DNA of 64,000 nt from Physcomitrium patens (GCF_000002425.4 NC_037254.1:11472263-11536262), one strand, 5' to 3'. Shown: positions 22,623 to 35,440, counted from the first letter of the stretch. Made by a program: numbers and translations. The notes: generated by a model not told the origin, from the sequence alone.

Positions 22623-25600
22623 TCAAATCCACGCCAAAGAACCCCGATCATTTCCCCCTTGTGGACGCCCTCGAGTGGGTGTCGGCGGCCTTTGCAAATT
22701 CAACTCCTGCCAGTTTCAAGCCACACCACACTCTCAGACCATACGACCCTCACTCAAAACACCACGCCCCATCATCCACTCAATACGCGCATCACAACCT
22801 GCCCACCTCCCATTAAACTCGCCTCACCATCCCCCCTGCCCACAGAACATCAACCTCCACATCCCTTGCATGCCACCAGCACTCACAACCATAACCACCA
22901 TGCACACAAAGATCATACCGCTCAACCCCATACTATCCTCACCAAACATCACCTCTTCTCATCACTCCACCCAACAACATCACAAGATTTCACAACAAAC
23001 TCAGCCCCCCAACATTCCACCACACACAAATACCTGCATCCACGTGTCATCCACATGCTGCTCTGGTGACGATTCAGGAGACGTGATGGCAGGAGGGATG
23101 GGATGTATCAGCTTCGGCACCACCACCAAGTCCCTTCCTAACACCAGGATTGCCCCCGCATTGTTCGCAGTCCCTGACATCCACCACAAACAACACTCCG
23201 ATCATCCACTCAACACCTCGATCTCAACTTCACTCACCGCACTCGCATCACTCATTCCGCCCCTTTCACACCGCCACCCCACTACTTCCGACAAAACTCC
23301 CAACCTCCCCAACCCACCGCCACACCTGCACCACTTCCCAAACATCCCCCAGCCTCCACGTCCTCGCAACTTCCCACCTTCGAACCCACACCGCCACTGC
23401 AAACCCATCCCTCCAACTTCCCAACCTCCACACTCACCGCAGTAATTTGTGCCCGAGAACAAAGTTATCAAGTGCCCTTGCGCGAACCGCTCGAACCCGT
23501 CCATCACGCACTCGTGTGCACGCACGATCAGCTGAAGATCGTTGTTCTTACAAAACTCCATCACCCGATCCGGCTGCCACATACCACATCATCGCTCAGA
23601 TCCGTCACAACCCGTTACACTCTTCCCCATACCACACCTATCATCCCCACTCCATGCCCCGCTACCCATCACCGCTTTCCACAAACCCCCCCCCCCCAAC
23701 ACCGCACCTTCAACTTACCCCAAACGTCACCAGCCCTGGGCCCCGCGCATTCGGTCGCAGCCCCTCTACGCTGTCGTTCTCTGTTGGGTCCGACCTGCAA
23801 CAATCATCCCTCACATCAGCACCACCCACATCCTTCCGTGCGTCTCTCTACCTCCACTCTCTCCTTGCGTTCAACTCGCCTTCTCTCCAAATAACGACAT
23901 CCTCCTATCACAACACACCCCCATTACGCACGACAACAACGCTCCGGAGATATCACGCCGTACCAAAGCAGGTCCATAAGCACCACCGAGCCTGCTTCCA
24001 TAGTGATCGGCCGTTGCAGACTCTCGATCTGCTGCACGTAATTGATCGATCTCCCGATTCCTCCATGCATGCAGATTATCTTCTTCTCTACCAGTGCAGC
24101 CAGCGGCAGCCAGTTGAACAGTTGATTGATCCGTTGCCAAGCCCATATTCCATCACGCTCGCCCTAATCACCACCATCACAACCCCACATAAGCCCACTC
24201 CAGCATCTCCATTCAATCCACCCACCACACCCTTCGACACTCCTGCACCAAACATAACTGCTCTCTGTACCATCCTACCGCCCCCACTGTCCACTGAACA
24301 TCACGTCGCGTCTCAACTCCTCACCAACACCGACCACGACCACACCGTTCCACGCAATTCTCTCGACACACTCATTCCACTTCACCCACTCCTGCCTCAT
24401 CTTCACAACTCGCCGACACCCTGTCTATCAAGCCCACCCTTCTCACAACATGCACTGCCATACGCCTCCTCACGCATGCCGTACAGCTGCACCATCCCAG
24501 AACTCCATCTCATCACCCGCCCATACCCCAACTCACACACACCACCCTACAATCCATCCACTTCCAACATACCATCCGCTCGATGCACTCTATCCGAAAA
24601 CCGAACAAAGCATTTATGTCCGCAGCTTCATGATTTCCACGAATCAGATGCACGTTATTTGGATACTCGATCTGCCACACCACACCTCATCCCATCAGCT
24701 TCAACAACTCACACGCCACCAAACTACATCCCACCGCCCTCTCACTCGAACCCTCCCATGCCCTCCCCTTCATCGCACTGTTTCCGACCACGACCCACAC
24801 ATCATCCCCGCCTCCTCCTGCTGCTCTCAATACCTTCACGCGACCCTCAACCCCTTCTTACCCACCTCATCCTCCCTCTTTGCACTCAATATGCCTACTA
24901 TCTACACCCGCACACCTCCATCATTTAACCATCCACACATCAACCTCGCCACTTCCAACTTCGACGCCTAACCCCAATCCCATTCCTGCCTTGCCAGACC
25001 TTCTACGCCTTCGTCCCATCACCTACTCCCTTCATTCCTCTTACGCACTACCACCATAATGTTGCAACAAACAACTCGCACCCCACAGATTCTGTACCAC
25101 CTACAAATAACCTTAGCACCTGAAACTACCAGCACCCGCTCNNNNNNNNNNNNNNNNNNNNNNNNNNNNNNNNNNNNNNNNNNNNNNNNNNNNNNNNNNN
25201 NNNNNNNNNNNNNNNNNNNNNNNNNNNNNNNNNNNNNNNNNAAATATTCTCACGCGCCACACACGGACCTCCGCAATCAGCCAGACGGCGCTGGATACGA
25301 GGTGTTAGATCCTCCTGCTCTTCCGACCAATACCCACGCCCAACACTCCAGATTCTCGATGCCCCCGTGTCGCAATGCAAAACTGTGCGTCCGGAATTTC
25401 CGACTCAAGGGAGACGAATTGCTATGCTCGACACCGATTCCAAACTTTGTCAATACAACCAAACTCTGCCGTCTGCGACCCCCTAAAACGATCAACAACG
25501 ACACACAGCGCCAAAACAGAGTTCGAAATCTTACTGATGCCGGCACCAGCCGAGGCAGTCTGAGGCCCGCTCGTGCCAGACGAATTCCCCTCCAACGCAG

Positions 25601-25946
25601 TCGCGCCCCCGAACAAAATCAGCCTCGGACCGACGTATCCCGGCGTGCCTTCCTCCCCGACCGCCGCCACGGTCGTCAGCGTGTGCCCACACCGCGGCCC
25701 AGGTCCATCTTCCTTCTTCTCGATCAACGCGCTCACCACGCGGTGCGCGGGCGCGGGTCGAGGCGACGACGCCATCGACACCTGCTGCCGTCCCGCCACC
25801 GCTGACGCAGCTGGAGATGGCGACGACGATGGCATCTCCTCTCTGCTCTCCATGCCCACCACGTCCCCGTTGGCGCTGCTGCTCTTCCCGTTGGCCTGGC
25901 TCTTTAGCACCTCCACAGCTCGTCCCATGCTGTTTTCCGCTTCCAT
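22623..25946 (-). CDS. BSL: BSU1-like Ser/Thr protein phosphatase with kelch repeats (PPKL/BSL), interrupted by assembly gap
   Basis: PPKL phosphatases pair N-terminal kelch repeats with a PP1-like catalytic domain and dephosphorylate GSK3-type kinases in plant signalling. Exon 1 (25,946-25,535) encodes 137 residues: a low-complexity leader, then EKKEDGPGPRCGHTL and the first kelch blade (GPRLILFGGATALEG). After the gap come six clean catalytic exons: 24,671-24,573 (LIRGNHEAADINALFGF, metal-site NHE), 24,163-23,964 (CMHGGIGRSI), 23,794-23,719 (SDPTENDSVEGLRPN), 23,573-23,438 (IVRAHECVMDGFERF), 23,173-23,034 (AGAILVLGRDLVVVPK) and 22,706-22,623, ending RGSLAWI and stop. All borders are GT..AG and phases agree. 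The rest of the kelch propeller and the GDLHGQ and GDYVDRG motifs are absent; the 100-N gap lies there. SGTNYCG replaces the usual SATNYCG. The start is the first Met before the conserved block. Confidence 0.93.
25142..25241. other. Assembly gap (100 N)
   Basis: Exactly 100 unknown bases, a conventional length for a gap of unknown size. It lies in the BSL gene between exon 1 and the LIRGNHE exon, which is where several kelch exons and the first phosphatase exons must be. The true missing length is therefore likely to be kilobases. Confidence 0.97.
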
Positions 25947-28267
25947 GCCCTTATCTGCGCTCAGGAGCCCGAATTCTTGCGACGCCCATCCCGCCGCAGC
26001 GCCTCAATCGACTCAACCGGAATCCTCACTCATTTGGCCCGCTCACGTACTGTCTCTACATGCTGCCGCACGACGAACGGCTTCGGGAATGAGAAACACA
26101 GCGGCCCGCAAAAGGGGAAACGGAAGAGCGGCGATCGTGACGAGACTGGGGTTGTCGTCGCGCTCGTATGCCTCGCAAGGCTGCCTGCCAGAGGCTTCGG
26201 TGGGAGGGGGTCGGGCCACATGGCCGCGATATTCCCATGGGTGAATATTGCACGGGTTACCCGGCACCGTCGTCAGTGTCGTGCACAGTTGCGGTGTGTG
26301 AGCCCCCCGGGAAAGCATGGTGGTTGTGAGTAGTGCTGTAGTCCCAGCGCTGTGGTGATGTCCTTCACAGCACTTTTGTAAGTTTGCGCCGTTCCCTTAC
26401 TTCCCCAAACCGTGCTCCACAAACGTGTTGGATGGAGTTAGAACAGAATCTCCGTGCATCCTCGTTCTCCAGGTTCGCCGCGTCCCTCGTCAGGTGGTAT
26501 ATTCACTTGTTTCCATCCGTTCTCCACGATGAGATTCAAATGGAAATATTCTGTACATTTGTTCTTATCTCAAATTGCTTTCATTTGTGCCGCAATGGGA
26601 TACGGTACAGGTTGTGCGTTTGATATGTATGCTAACAGTGAAGTTGATAAGTTGACTGAGAAGGTAGAAAATCTGCTGCAAAGTTTTTGTAAATGGATTT
26701 TGACTCTAATACAAGTTGTCAACCACTTGTTGAAGCACAAATTGTTAATCAAATCGTTATTGTAGCAATTTTTTAATTATCTAGACTGTATGCTTAACAT
26801 GGATGTTTTTTGTTATTTATAATATACATCCGAAGCTTTGGTTTTATAGAATTATAGTTTTTATGGAAATTTTGCTTGTTAAACTTAGTGAGAGATAACT
26901 TGTGTTTGTTTGATAACCATGAAGTAATTGTCTTTACACATATTATTCTTAATTTATATGATGGGATGCTTAGTCATGTTTTTGGTAGTTGGTAGAACAA
27001 GTGTTAGGTGCAATAAGCTTAGTTAAAACTGTATACAATAGCCAATACAACATTTCAACACAAATTTCTGATGATTTAAGATAATCTTTAGAATATATGT
27101 ATTACATACTTTTCGAAAATATATTAAAAGGATTTATTTATTTTTAAAAAAGTGATTCATAAATTTTATATATGTTTTCTAGCATTTGCATATATTTTAA
27201 TAAAAAATTATGGATTAATGATTTGCCATCAATACATTACTTTTATGAATCATATGTATATGAATGTATGTACATGTATATTTCATTTTTTAATTAAATC
27301 TTTCAATTCATTATCTAATGTTAGAATTAAATATTACATTGAGATTATGCAAAATCAAATCAAAATTAACAAACACATTTGAAGCATGTATTTGTTTGTT
27401 TGTTTGTTTGTTTGTTTTGTTTTGTTTTGTTTTTTTTTTTTTTTTTAACTCTAGTGTCAAATTGCTGCTGAGCTTAAATTCAAAGTACACTACAAGTTGG
27501 CAATCAATCTCTTTTTAATGACTTTTTATTTGAAATTTGCAAAGATTCCATCCATCAATACATGTGGTCCTTTGTATAAGAATCCGTGTTAAAAAATCAT
27601 GACATCTTTACTACACAACCAGTTTTTTAGCATTTGTAAAAATATCCCAAGATTTAAAGTTTAAAATGCAATTATATTTTTCTTTTTCTTTTTCTTTGTC
27701 TTTTGTTGAAAAAGTATAAAAAATAACCTTTACATTTATTTTAAAAAACATAATTGATTAAAAAAATCGATTACACATAGAGATTGAATGTTTTGTGAAA
27801 TAATTTTGCTTATTTAACAACTGAAGCAGCCAAAAATAAATCCAACCAATCACGTCTCATATCGTATGTGCCACATCAGCAGCAGTGTATCTTGGAGAAT
27901 ATACATTGATTTGAACTGAAATGGTAGATTTAGAAATGGTAGATTTGATAAACTAGTGAAGGCCGGCCTCATGAACTGAACACGAAAGAGAGGAAGTCCA
28001 CGGGGAGTCCAACGAGGCCTCAGCGACGACGTGGCATGAGGGTGTGCCCAGCCTGGCAGGGTTTCCGGTCAGATTCCACGACGGAACTGTCATCGTGTAG
28101 GCGGAGACACTCAGCCAAGGAAGGAGTGAGTCCATGCCTGGGAGCCATTAGGGCTTGGTGTGGCAAAGGGTTGAAGTTCGCATGGCTTGACGACGAGCGT
28201 CTCACCAATCGAGCAGTTGCCGGGAAGGGTTTTGTGTGTTCAGGAGGTCGCCGGGGCCATCGCCAAT
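25947..28267. promoter_or_regulatory. Divergent 5' flanks of BSL (minus) and MTV1 (plus)
   Basis: About 2.3 kb separates the two start codons, so the genes are head to head. The parts next to each gene (25,950-26,400 and 27,950-28,267) are GC-richer and probably hold 5' UTRs. The middle (26,760-27,950) is AT-rich, with TTTG/TTTTG repeats and a T run at about 27,390-27,446. Short frames at 26,384-26,765 show no domain. No specific promoter element can be asserted. Confidence 0.5.
27390..27446. repeat. (TTTG)n/(TTTTG)n and poly-T tract
   Basis: Simple repeat of TTTG units passing into TTTTG units and a run of T in the spacer between BSL and MTV1. Confidence 0.95.
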
Positions 28268-30418
28268 ATGCAGTCGGGTGTGAGGGCCGTGGAGGCTTAC
28301 AGACGGGCGGTCCTCATCGATGGAGCCACCAGCGACAACGATTCCGTTGCGCCAGTGTATAAGCTGGAGGAGATTTGCACTCTTATGCGTACTTCGTCTT
28401 TAGACATCGTGCGGGAGCTTGTAGAACGGATCTTGAAGCGGATGGACCATAAGAGTCCTATTGTGAAGCAGAAGGTATGTCGGTCGAGCTCAATTGACAG
28501 CCATGGAAGAACTTTGATTTGAAGAGGGTGTTCTTACTGTATTTGCCTTGATCGGTTTGGGTGGTTAGGGGGGTTAGAGATTGTGATTGTGAGGGTGTGT
28601 TTTTTTAGAGGTTTTTATTGACCACACCAAGGAAGCATGAGAGAATTTGTCACGTCGTAGACGTAACAATGATATTGAACAACCTCGTAGGTCGTGAGTG
28701 TTTGTCTTTTAGATTCACTGAGTTTTACTGTCATGGAGTTTTGATGGTTTTCCTTTACGCATCTTTTGATGCGTGTAATGCTGCGATTGATTGCCATGCG
28801 ATCAATTTGATTGTGGAACACTCTTTTGGGATCTGGGCATAGACAGAAGGTAATCAGTTGGCTGATTGCACCAATGGATGATTATGGTGGTTCACATGTC
28901 ACTGGTCGACTAGATTTATTGTTCTAAACAGGTCAGATCGAAACTTACTCAAGTTTCTCGTAATCGAGACAAAATTTCAGTCATTTGAATCCCTACTTAT
29001 CATCATCTTGACACGGAAAATGCAGGCATTGAGACTTATAAAATTTGCTGCTGGAAAGGCAGGCGTAGAATTTCGACGGGAAATTCAACGACAAGCTCCA
29101 GCCGTTCGAAATTTGTTGCACTACAGGTTGGAAGTCATCCATGTTTGCGAGTCGGTCCCCTGATTGCAAGCACTGCTGTCTCGATTGAAAACATTTTTGC
29201 CCGCATTCAGAAGTGTGTTATTGTCTTGAGAAGGAGTCTAATTGAACGTTTTGCCTTACTGTTCATTGCAGGGGGGCACCAGATGCCTTGAAAGGAGATG
29301 CTTTGAACAAGGCTGTGCGTGAGACTGCACAAGAGGCATTATCTGCCATATTTGCATCCAATGATAAACCGCCTGCGGAAGAAGTGGGTAAGCGCATGGA
29401 GGGATTTGGGAGCACCAATTTTGATTCATCAACTCGAGGAGTTAAAAAGTCGATGTTGGATGATGTGATGGGATTTGGGAGTTCAACAATTCGACAGATG
29501 AGTGGATTGGCCAGCAGTGGGAGCAGCGGGAACTATGGTAATTCAAGCTCTAGCTCCTACAGGTAATTAACGTGCATTTATTGTGTTGTGTAAAATTTAA
29601 TAGCTTTTTTTTGTAATAAGAAATAAGAAACTAAAAAACACTTTTATTAAGGGTATTCTCATTCTTATTGTAGCTGCTATAGAACGTGTGGTTTAAGAAA
29701 ACACCTTCAATACTATGTAATTGAAGAACATGAGTTTTTGAACATGGCGTGAATTCGAATAGGTTTTGATAGTCAGAAATCTTCCTAAATTAACTCGATG
29801 ATGGTAAGGATGTACGACTCTCAATACTCTGCTTATGTCTGATGCCTTGAATATGTTATACGACAATGCCTTACCGATTAACGACCGTGTGCGTATATCA
29901 AAATTTTACAAGTAATCATTTAGAGCAAAATTTCAAACCTTTGTTCTCACGTGCTTGCAATTTTACGATTGGCTTCACAGGGGACCCAATTTAAGAAGAT
30001 CATTGACTGATAGAGAAAGTAAGTACAATCCGTCAGATTCTCAAGTATCGACGTACTCCTTGAGTTCGAATGAAACTTTTGAATCTCGTGATAGCAAGAC
30101 AGAGAGCAGTGGGGGAGGTTCTCCACGTCATGAAGGGAGGCCCATGACGCAGGAAGATCGATTGGTCGAAGTAGTAACCACTCCAGGAGGTGTACGGCTG
30201 CAACCTAGCAGAGAGGTAGTTCAGAACTTTCTGACAGCTGCTGCTAAACTGGATGGTGACAGACTTGGCTATGCACTTCAAAGCAAGTTGCAAGCTCACG
30301 CATGGCAGGTTGACATCCCTTACTTCTGTATTTGGCTGTCATAAAATTTAATTGTAATACCACCATGCTTTTTAGCAGAGTTCTTATCGCCCTTCTTTCT
30401 TCTTCTCTCTCTCTCTCT

Positions 30419-30450
<32 letters not shown>

Positions 30451-32131
30451 GTTTTTTTTTGTGGTGAATGGTCTTTTCTGAACTGGGGCTGAGTGGTAGC
30501 GGTGTAACGTAGTGGAGACTGACGGGGCCTGTGTATCAGGCTCGTTTTAAAGCTATGTGTATCGTGGAAGCTATTCTGCGGCAAGGAGACAGCAACGATG
30601 TGCTTCAGAGAGTTGTAGGGATGTTCCAAGAGGATTCCAGTTGTATTGTTGAAAATTCACAATCTCCACAGGCTTCCTTGAAGGAGAAATCTAAGAAGGT
30701 CCGTTTCACTATAATCCTAATATTCAAACACATCCAAGTGATGTCCTTCTCTGTATTATCCGATTTCTGTCATCGGTTTGACAGTAACAGATTGTTTCGT
30801 ACTTTTGAGGCTGAAATTATGATATGTTCGGTATTAAATTGACATTGACGTGTTTCCTTATTCCTATGCATATGATGAAATGGATTTTTGCAGGTTTTGG
30901 AGTTGCTTGGACTAGGAGGTTCAGAAGAGAGCCAACATAAATCAGGGTCCGGCCCTAATCCACCGCCACTGGCTTCTCAACAAGCCGTGGTGTTGCCCGA
31001 TCTTATGGATGGTTGGGATGCACCCGAAGGAGTTGATGATGTACAGGTGAATCATCTTACTCTAGTTTGTTTCTGTATACCGTATTCTGCAGTGTTTGAA
31101 CACATATGCTGGTGAAATTTTCGCCTGAGCATGGGCCTTTGCTGCTTGTAATTAAATTTGCGTGGCGCCTTCAGCATGCTTTTCAGTAGAACCTATCTGA
31201 AGGGAACTCTCATTGAATGCAGAGCACTGGGAAGATATCTGAACAAGTAGAGGTTTTAATCAATGGTGGTGGTGGATCCTCAGCATCAGCTGCTGCTGAT
31301 GACTTATTAGGAGGTTTTGGTTGGAATGCTACAGCAAAACCACCAGTTGAGACTACGAGAGCAGAAGACCCTTTCGCAGGATTATCTTTGCACACCGCAA
31401 GTACCCCCAGCTCTGGCGATGGTCTTTTCTCAGGACTTAGGGTAGACGCAGTTGATAGCACTGCGGCAAATGGAACCTCTGATTATACTGGTTTTTTCGA
31501 GGGTCTTACTATTGGTGGGGACGATTCAACCACTGCAAAGCAAGCCCAACCTTCTGCGGAGAGCTTGGTTGATTTGTTTGGTGGCCTCTCGACCACAACT
31601 TCTGTTGATCCATTTCAGGATTTAGCATCCTCATCTGCTTCCAAACCTTCTCTTGCAAACGGTACCAGTAATCCCGGTCAGTTAGATCCATTAGCTTGGG
31701 GTAATACTTCCAAGCAACTTGGCGGAAATGGACAGATTGATTTAGGCCAATTGGGAACGTCGTCTGTTGGAGGAGCCCTCCCGTCCCAGATGATGTATAT
31801 GAATCCAGCTTTATTGATGCAAATGGCTGGTGGCACTATGCAGCCTAATATGCCGCCACAAGGGTTCGCTCCTGGTCCTGCTTCTTTTGCAGGAATGAGT
31901 CCTCTTATGATGCAACAGCAGTTGGCAGCGAACTTGGCAAGCATGCAAGCTCTTGGAATAGGAATGAGCTTTCCAGCTGGAGCTGTTTCTCAAGGAAATG
32001 GAGTTCCTACAAGTAGTTTCGGACAAAATTACAATGATGGTTTTGATTTCTCAAATCCTTCAGGACCTAAATATTCAACAGAACCCAAAAAGGAAGAAAC
32101 GAAGGCGTTTGACTGGTTAAAGCTAAGTTGA
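28268..32131 (+). CDS. MTV1: ENTH/VHS-domain AP-4 accessory protein, MTV1 (tepsin homologue)
   Basis: Clathrin-adaptor accessory protein acting with AP-4 at the trans-Golgi in vacuolar transport. Seven exons: 28,268-28,474; 29,026-29,126; 29,272-29,562; 29,981-30,308; 30,540-30,698; 30,894-31,046; 31,223-32,131. All introns are GT..AG and phases agree, giving 715 residues, close to the Arabidopsis protein (about 690). The ENTH domain is residues 1-130 (VAPVYKLEEIC, KSPIVKQKALRLIKFAAGK, LKGDALNKAVRETAQEA). A VHS-like domain is at about 255-375 (TPGGVRLQPSRE, ARFKAMCIVEAILRQ). The tail is low-complexity with DPFAGLSL, GLFSGLRV (480-487), GFFEGLTI and DLFGGLST; GLFSGLRV fits the tepsin AP-4 beta-appendage motif. 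The C-terminus KAFDWLKLS resembles the epsilon-binding motif. The start Met precedes the conserved AVEAYRRAVLIDGATSD; an in-frame upstream ATG (28,187) lies outside family homology. No breaks. Confidence 0.95.
30403..30450. repeat. (CT)n plus poly-T tract in MTV1 intron 4
   Basis: CT dinucleotide run followed by about 29 T and another short T run, a long pyrimidine tract about 90 bases before the exon 5 acceptor. Confidence 0.95.
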
Positions 32132-33000
32132 TTGGTAAGTGGGAAAGCCAATCACATGCCACTCTGTTTCTTCTTTGTCTGACTAGAAGTCAATTCGACG
32201 ATTTGCCTTTCCAGTTGTGTATGTCCATCAGTTGGACACGGCTGCTGGTATTGTTGGAGTGAGAGTTTGCTGCTAGTGGACGTCGCAGCCTTGTACATCT
32301 CATGTTCAGATTCTAGATAGTAAAAAGGACATGTATTTGTAGAGGTAAAGTCGTTGCTTCTTCTTGAGCAACGTCGTGATCCATTAAATATTGCATAATA
32401 GTCTGCTCATTTGTTTGAGTAGATATTTTTGTCCGTACTTGCCTATGAAGGAATAATTGAAGTTATGAAGATTACTCCGAGTGTTTTTAAATTGTAGAAT
32501 CTCAATGATATGTGAAAGTGTAGTGTGTTCAGTGGATGTCCTTCATTTCCGTGTGCGTTCTGCTTTGTAAATCTCACAGTTGATAAATAATGACACATTA
32601 GTTGAGTAGCCTAGTCGTGTTCATGTTCAGATCTGCCATCTCTCTGAGATCGACTTCCTGGGAGGAGGTTTAGTGACTGTGATTGCTTGACTAGAGAAGG
32701 ACCGTCTGGACGATCATTTTCTTTGTACGACTGTTTCTTTGCTTCATCTTGTGTGGGACGGTAATTTGCTGCTTTTTCAGTTGCTGTTGGTTTAGAACCT
32801 CAGGAACCGAGTTTTCATTGAAACTAGGACATTCCTCTTCCTCAATAACCTTCCTATATATGGTCGAATATTGTACCACGTGCATATATGAATGAGACTC
32901 ATGTATTGTAAGATACACTTACCATTGAAGAGTGTTTGTGAAGAGTTTCTATTGTTATTAGACTTTATTTTTTTGTATTCTAAATATTCTAAAATAAACT
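32132..33000 (+). other. MTV1 3' UTR and downstream flank
   Basis: Sequence after the MTV1 stop shows no open frame of note. T-rich stretches and AATAA-like words (for example in tgataaataatga near 32,580) suggest the transcript may end in this interval, but the polyadenylation site cannot be fixed. Confidence 0.4.
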
Positions 33001-35440
33001 TATAAGTATTACAAGATTTAATTATATGACTAACGATAAGTAAAAACCCTTTACACGGATTTCTAACCTGACACATTTGGATCTTTTGAAGTTTTATTTA
33101 ATTTGAGAATAATACTTTTGAATGGTTCCTTTGCTTGGTCAACTTAATAAATTAGAGAAGATTGCTTCTATCATAATAGATTTTATTTTAGTCAGTGGAA
33201 AAATATAGAAAAACTCAGAAGTAGAAGATGATTAAGGTAGAAAATGACCAAATATGATAGTGTTACAAGAGGCGCAACGTATTCGCGTTGTAGAGGCCCA
33301 TATCTCGTTAGAGTTCAACACATTTTTCAAAAACACACAACAACATCATACAACGTGACTACTATTCTTGTGCAAATGCACTTGATTCACTTCAAAGAAC
33401 TGCCTCTGAGACACAACAACACTACTAGCTGATTTCTACGCAAGCGGGATCACATAATGGCTGTAAAAAAATGATTACTGAAAAGTGTACATTAGCCTTC
33501 ATACTTGTTATGATTTATACTCAAATAGAATAAGTCGAATGAACTTATTCATCCAAAACACTGCTTGAGTCAGGGCCGAGTATCTGGTGTGATTCAGGTT
33601 CGAGGTTGTGTGGGTGATTTAGCGGTAGCCATGCGTCGCCCACACACACATGGCCTAGACTACCAAGGTTGTGCGAAGAACTGACTGCCTCAGACACGCT
33701 ATGTTGATGTTGGTGTGTGCGTTCCTAGTAGTGAGGGGACAACGTGGGCAGCGACCTTCATAGGACCAGGAATGGGCGGAAATTATTACACCGGTTGTTG
33801 ACAAGAAGCCATCCAGGTGCATGCTCGCTCAGGAGCATCCTGATGCTATTCAGGGTGGCAGTGTATTGGCTTTGTGCGTGAGTCATTCCTGAGTTTACAT
33901 GTGCAATAGACACTTTTTGAGGATGCTTTTGTCGTAGTTTTGTCATACACATGGTTCACTCACCTTTACCAACCTGATACAATGAACATTCAATTTCTAC
34001 ACTCTCAGGTTTCATGGCGCGTGTGCAACATTGGAATGGATAACTCATGGCTTTGCTTGTGACTTGCTGCTACTATTGCTCAAACACAAATGGAGGGACT
34101 AAATCCAACTATGCTTTTTGATTTAGTGTTCAGATACTCACTTGTTTAGTAGTTGTCTGTGCAATATGTGGGTGTGAATGAAAGTGACTGGAAAACAGCA
34201 GGAAGGGTTAGAAGGTAATAATAAGGAAACAATTTATCTCATCAAAATAAAGAATTTGCATGGCACTGAATTATTCCATCTACTTGGGACTTGCATTGTG
34301 GTGCATAGTACATGAAGGCACAACCAACTAGGACCAACAACTCCAACATGTGGTGGAGTACACATTATGCTAAATAATTGTCAAAAAGTGATACAATGCC
34401 CAAAATAGTTGCACTACTCAATCTTTTGATTATGTTTACAAATGGATTGATTCATACCTCCATTGATGCAGCTTTTTCCCAACTTCAGAAATAATTTCAT
34501 GTACTTGCTCTCATTGCATATATGTATGCATGTGAGTGGGTATGTTTATGTTTACACATATGCATATACATACACACACACACATGCAACTGTGATATGA
34601 GCTTATTCAGTATTGAAAAATCTTGGGATCCACAAAAGGAGCAACAATACTCCACTGTTCACAACTCTACTTAGACACCCAACCCACAAAAAACCAAAAA
34701 CAAAGAACAATACAAAACAATAAAAGAAAAAAAGAAAAGAAAAGAAAAGAAAAAGTCTAAAAGTAGGAAAAAAATGGAAATATAAAATTATTGGATATGC
34801 GGATTTGTCCATCATTTTATTGTGTTCTTCTGTGCTTTTATTATGTTCAGTTTTCTCTTGTCCAATGTCGTTGTTTCTGGTTTTGACTCCAAAACTTTAT
34901 TCGCACTCTTTCCCAATATGGTTACCATGGAGACCCTTACGCACTTGCTTCGTTCTCACTTTCGTTCACTTCATCTCAGGGCTCAACACTCCACACATTT
35001 GCCTGGTCCATTGCAGGGCATGGCAGCAAACCATACCACTAGGTGGCGCGCTCTACCATAGTGAACATCACCATGTAGTCACAAGTCTGTTGGAACTTGT
35101 GACCAGGTTTCTCAGCGTGGATCCCCCTCCTAGAGTCTTGCCACAGCCTCCCCATCCGCCGTGCACGCACAAGCTGGTCTAAGAAATCATTGCATTTCCA
35201 GGTCTAGAGCTGGTCCAGAGTAAGTGCCTTCCATTCAGTAGCGAGGCTACTTACACCCTGATCCAACATGCACTGAGATCAGCCTTAAAAATTTCGTGTG
35301 AATTGTGTGCTGCGGGAGCTTGCGGCGAGCACACGATTCATAGAAAAGAGCGATCCACTTTCTCAACAAAAAAATAAAAATAAAAAACACAGAAGCAAAA
35401 GCAAGCAAACAAACATTCTTCGTTTTCTTTCCTTTTGTTT
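33001..35440. other. Intergenic, no gene recognised
   Basis: Mixed-composition DNA. It contains a short CA/TA simple repeat near 34,540-34,585 and an A/G-rich AAAGA-type tract near 34,725-34,755. A 125-codon frame at 34,805-35,182 has no recognisable domain. Confidence 0.4.

Noticed and set aside
23150-24928. 592-codon plus-strand open frame, and neighbouring 256-, 173- and 145-codon frames
   Set aside because: They run antisense to the BSL exons and introns, are rich in P, H, S and T because the strand is C/A-rich, and show no domain. The minus strand carries clear conserved exons.
26454-26765. 103-codon frame in the BSL-MTV1 spacer
   Set aside because: Composition changes within the frame and no domain or splice signal supports it.
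33590-33625. GGTTCGA word suggesting a tRNA T-arm
   Set aside because: No pairing T-stem, anticodon arm or acceptor stem could be formed around it.
34805-35182. 125-codon plus-strand frame
   Set aside because: Low-complexity hydrophobic start and no family match; overlapping frames are equally open.
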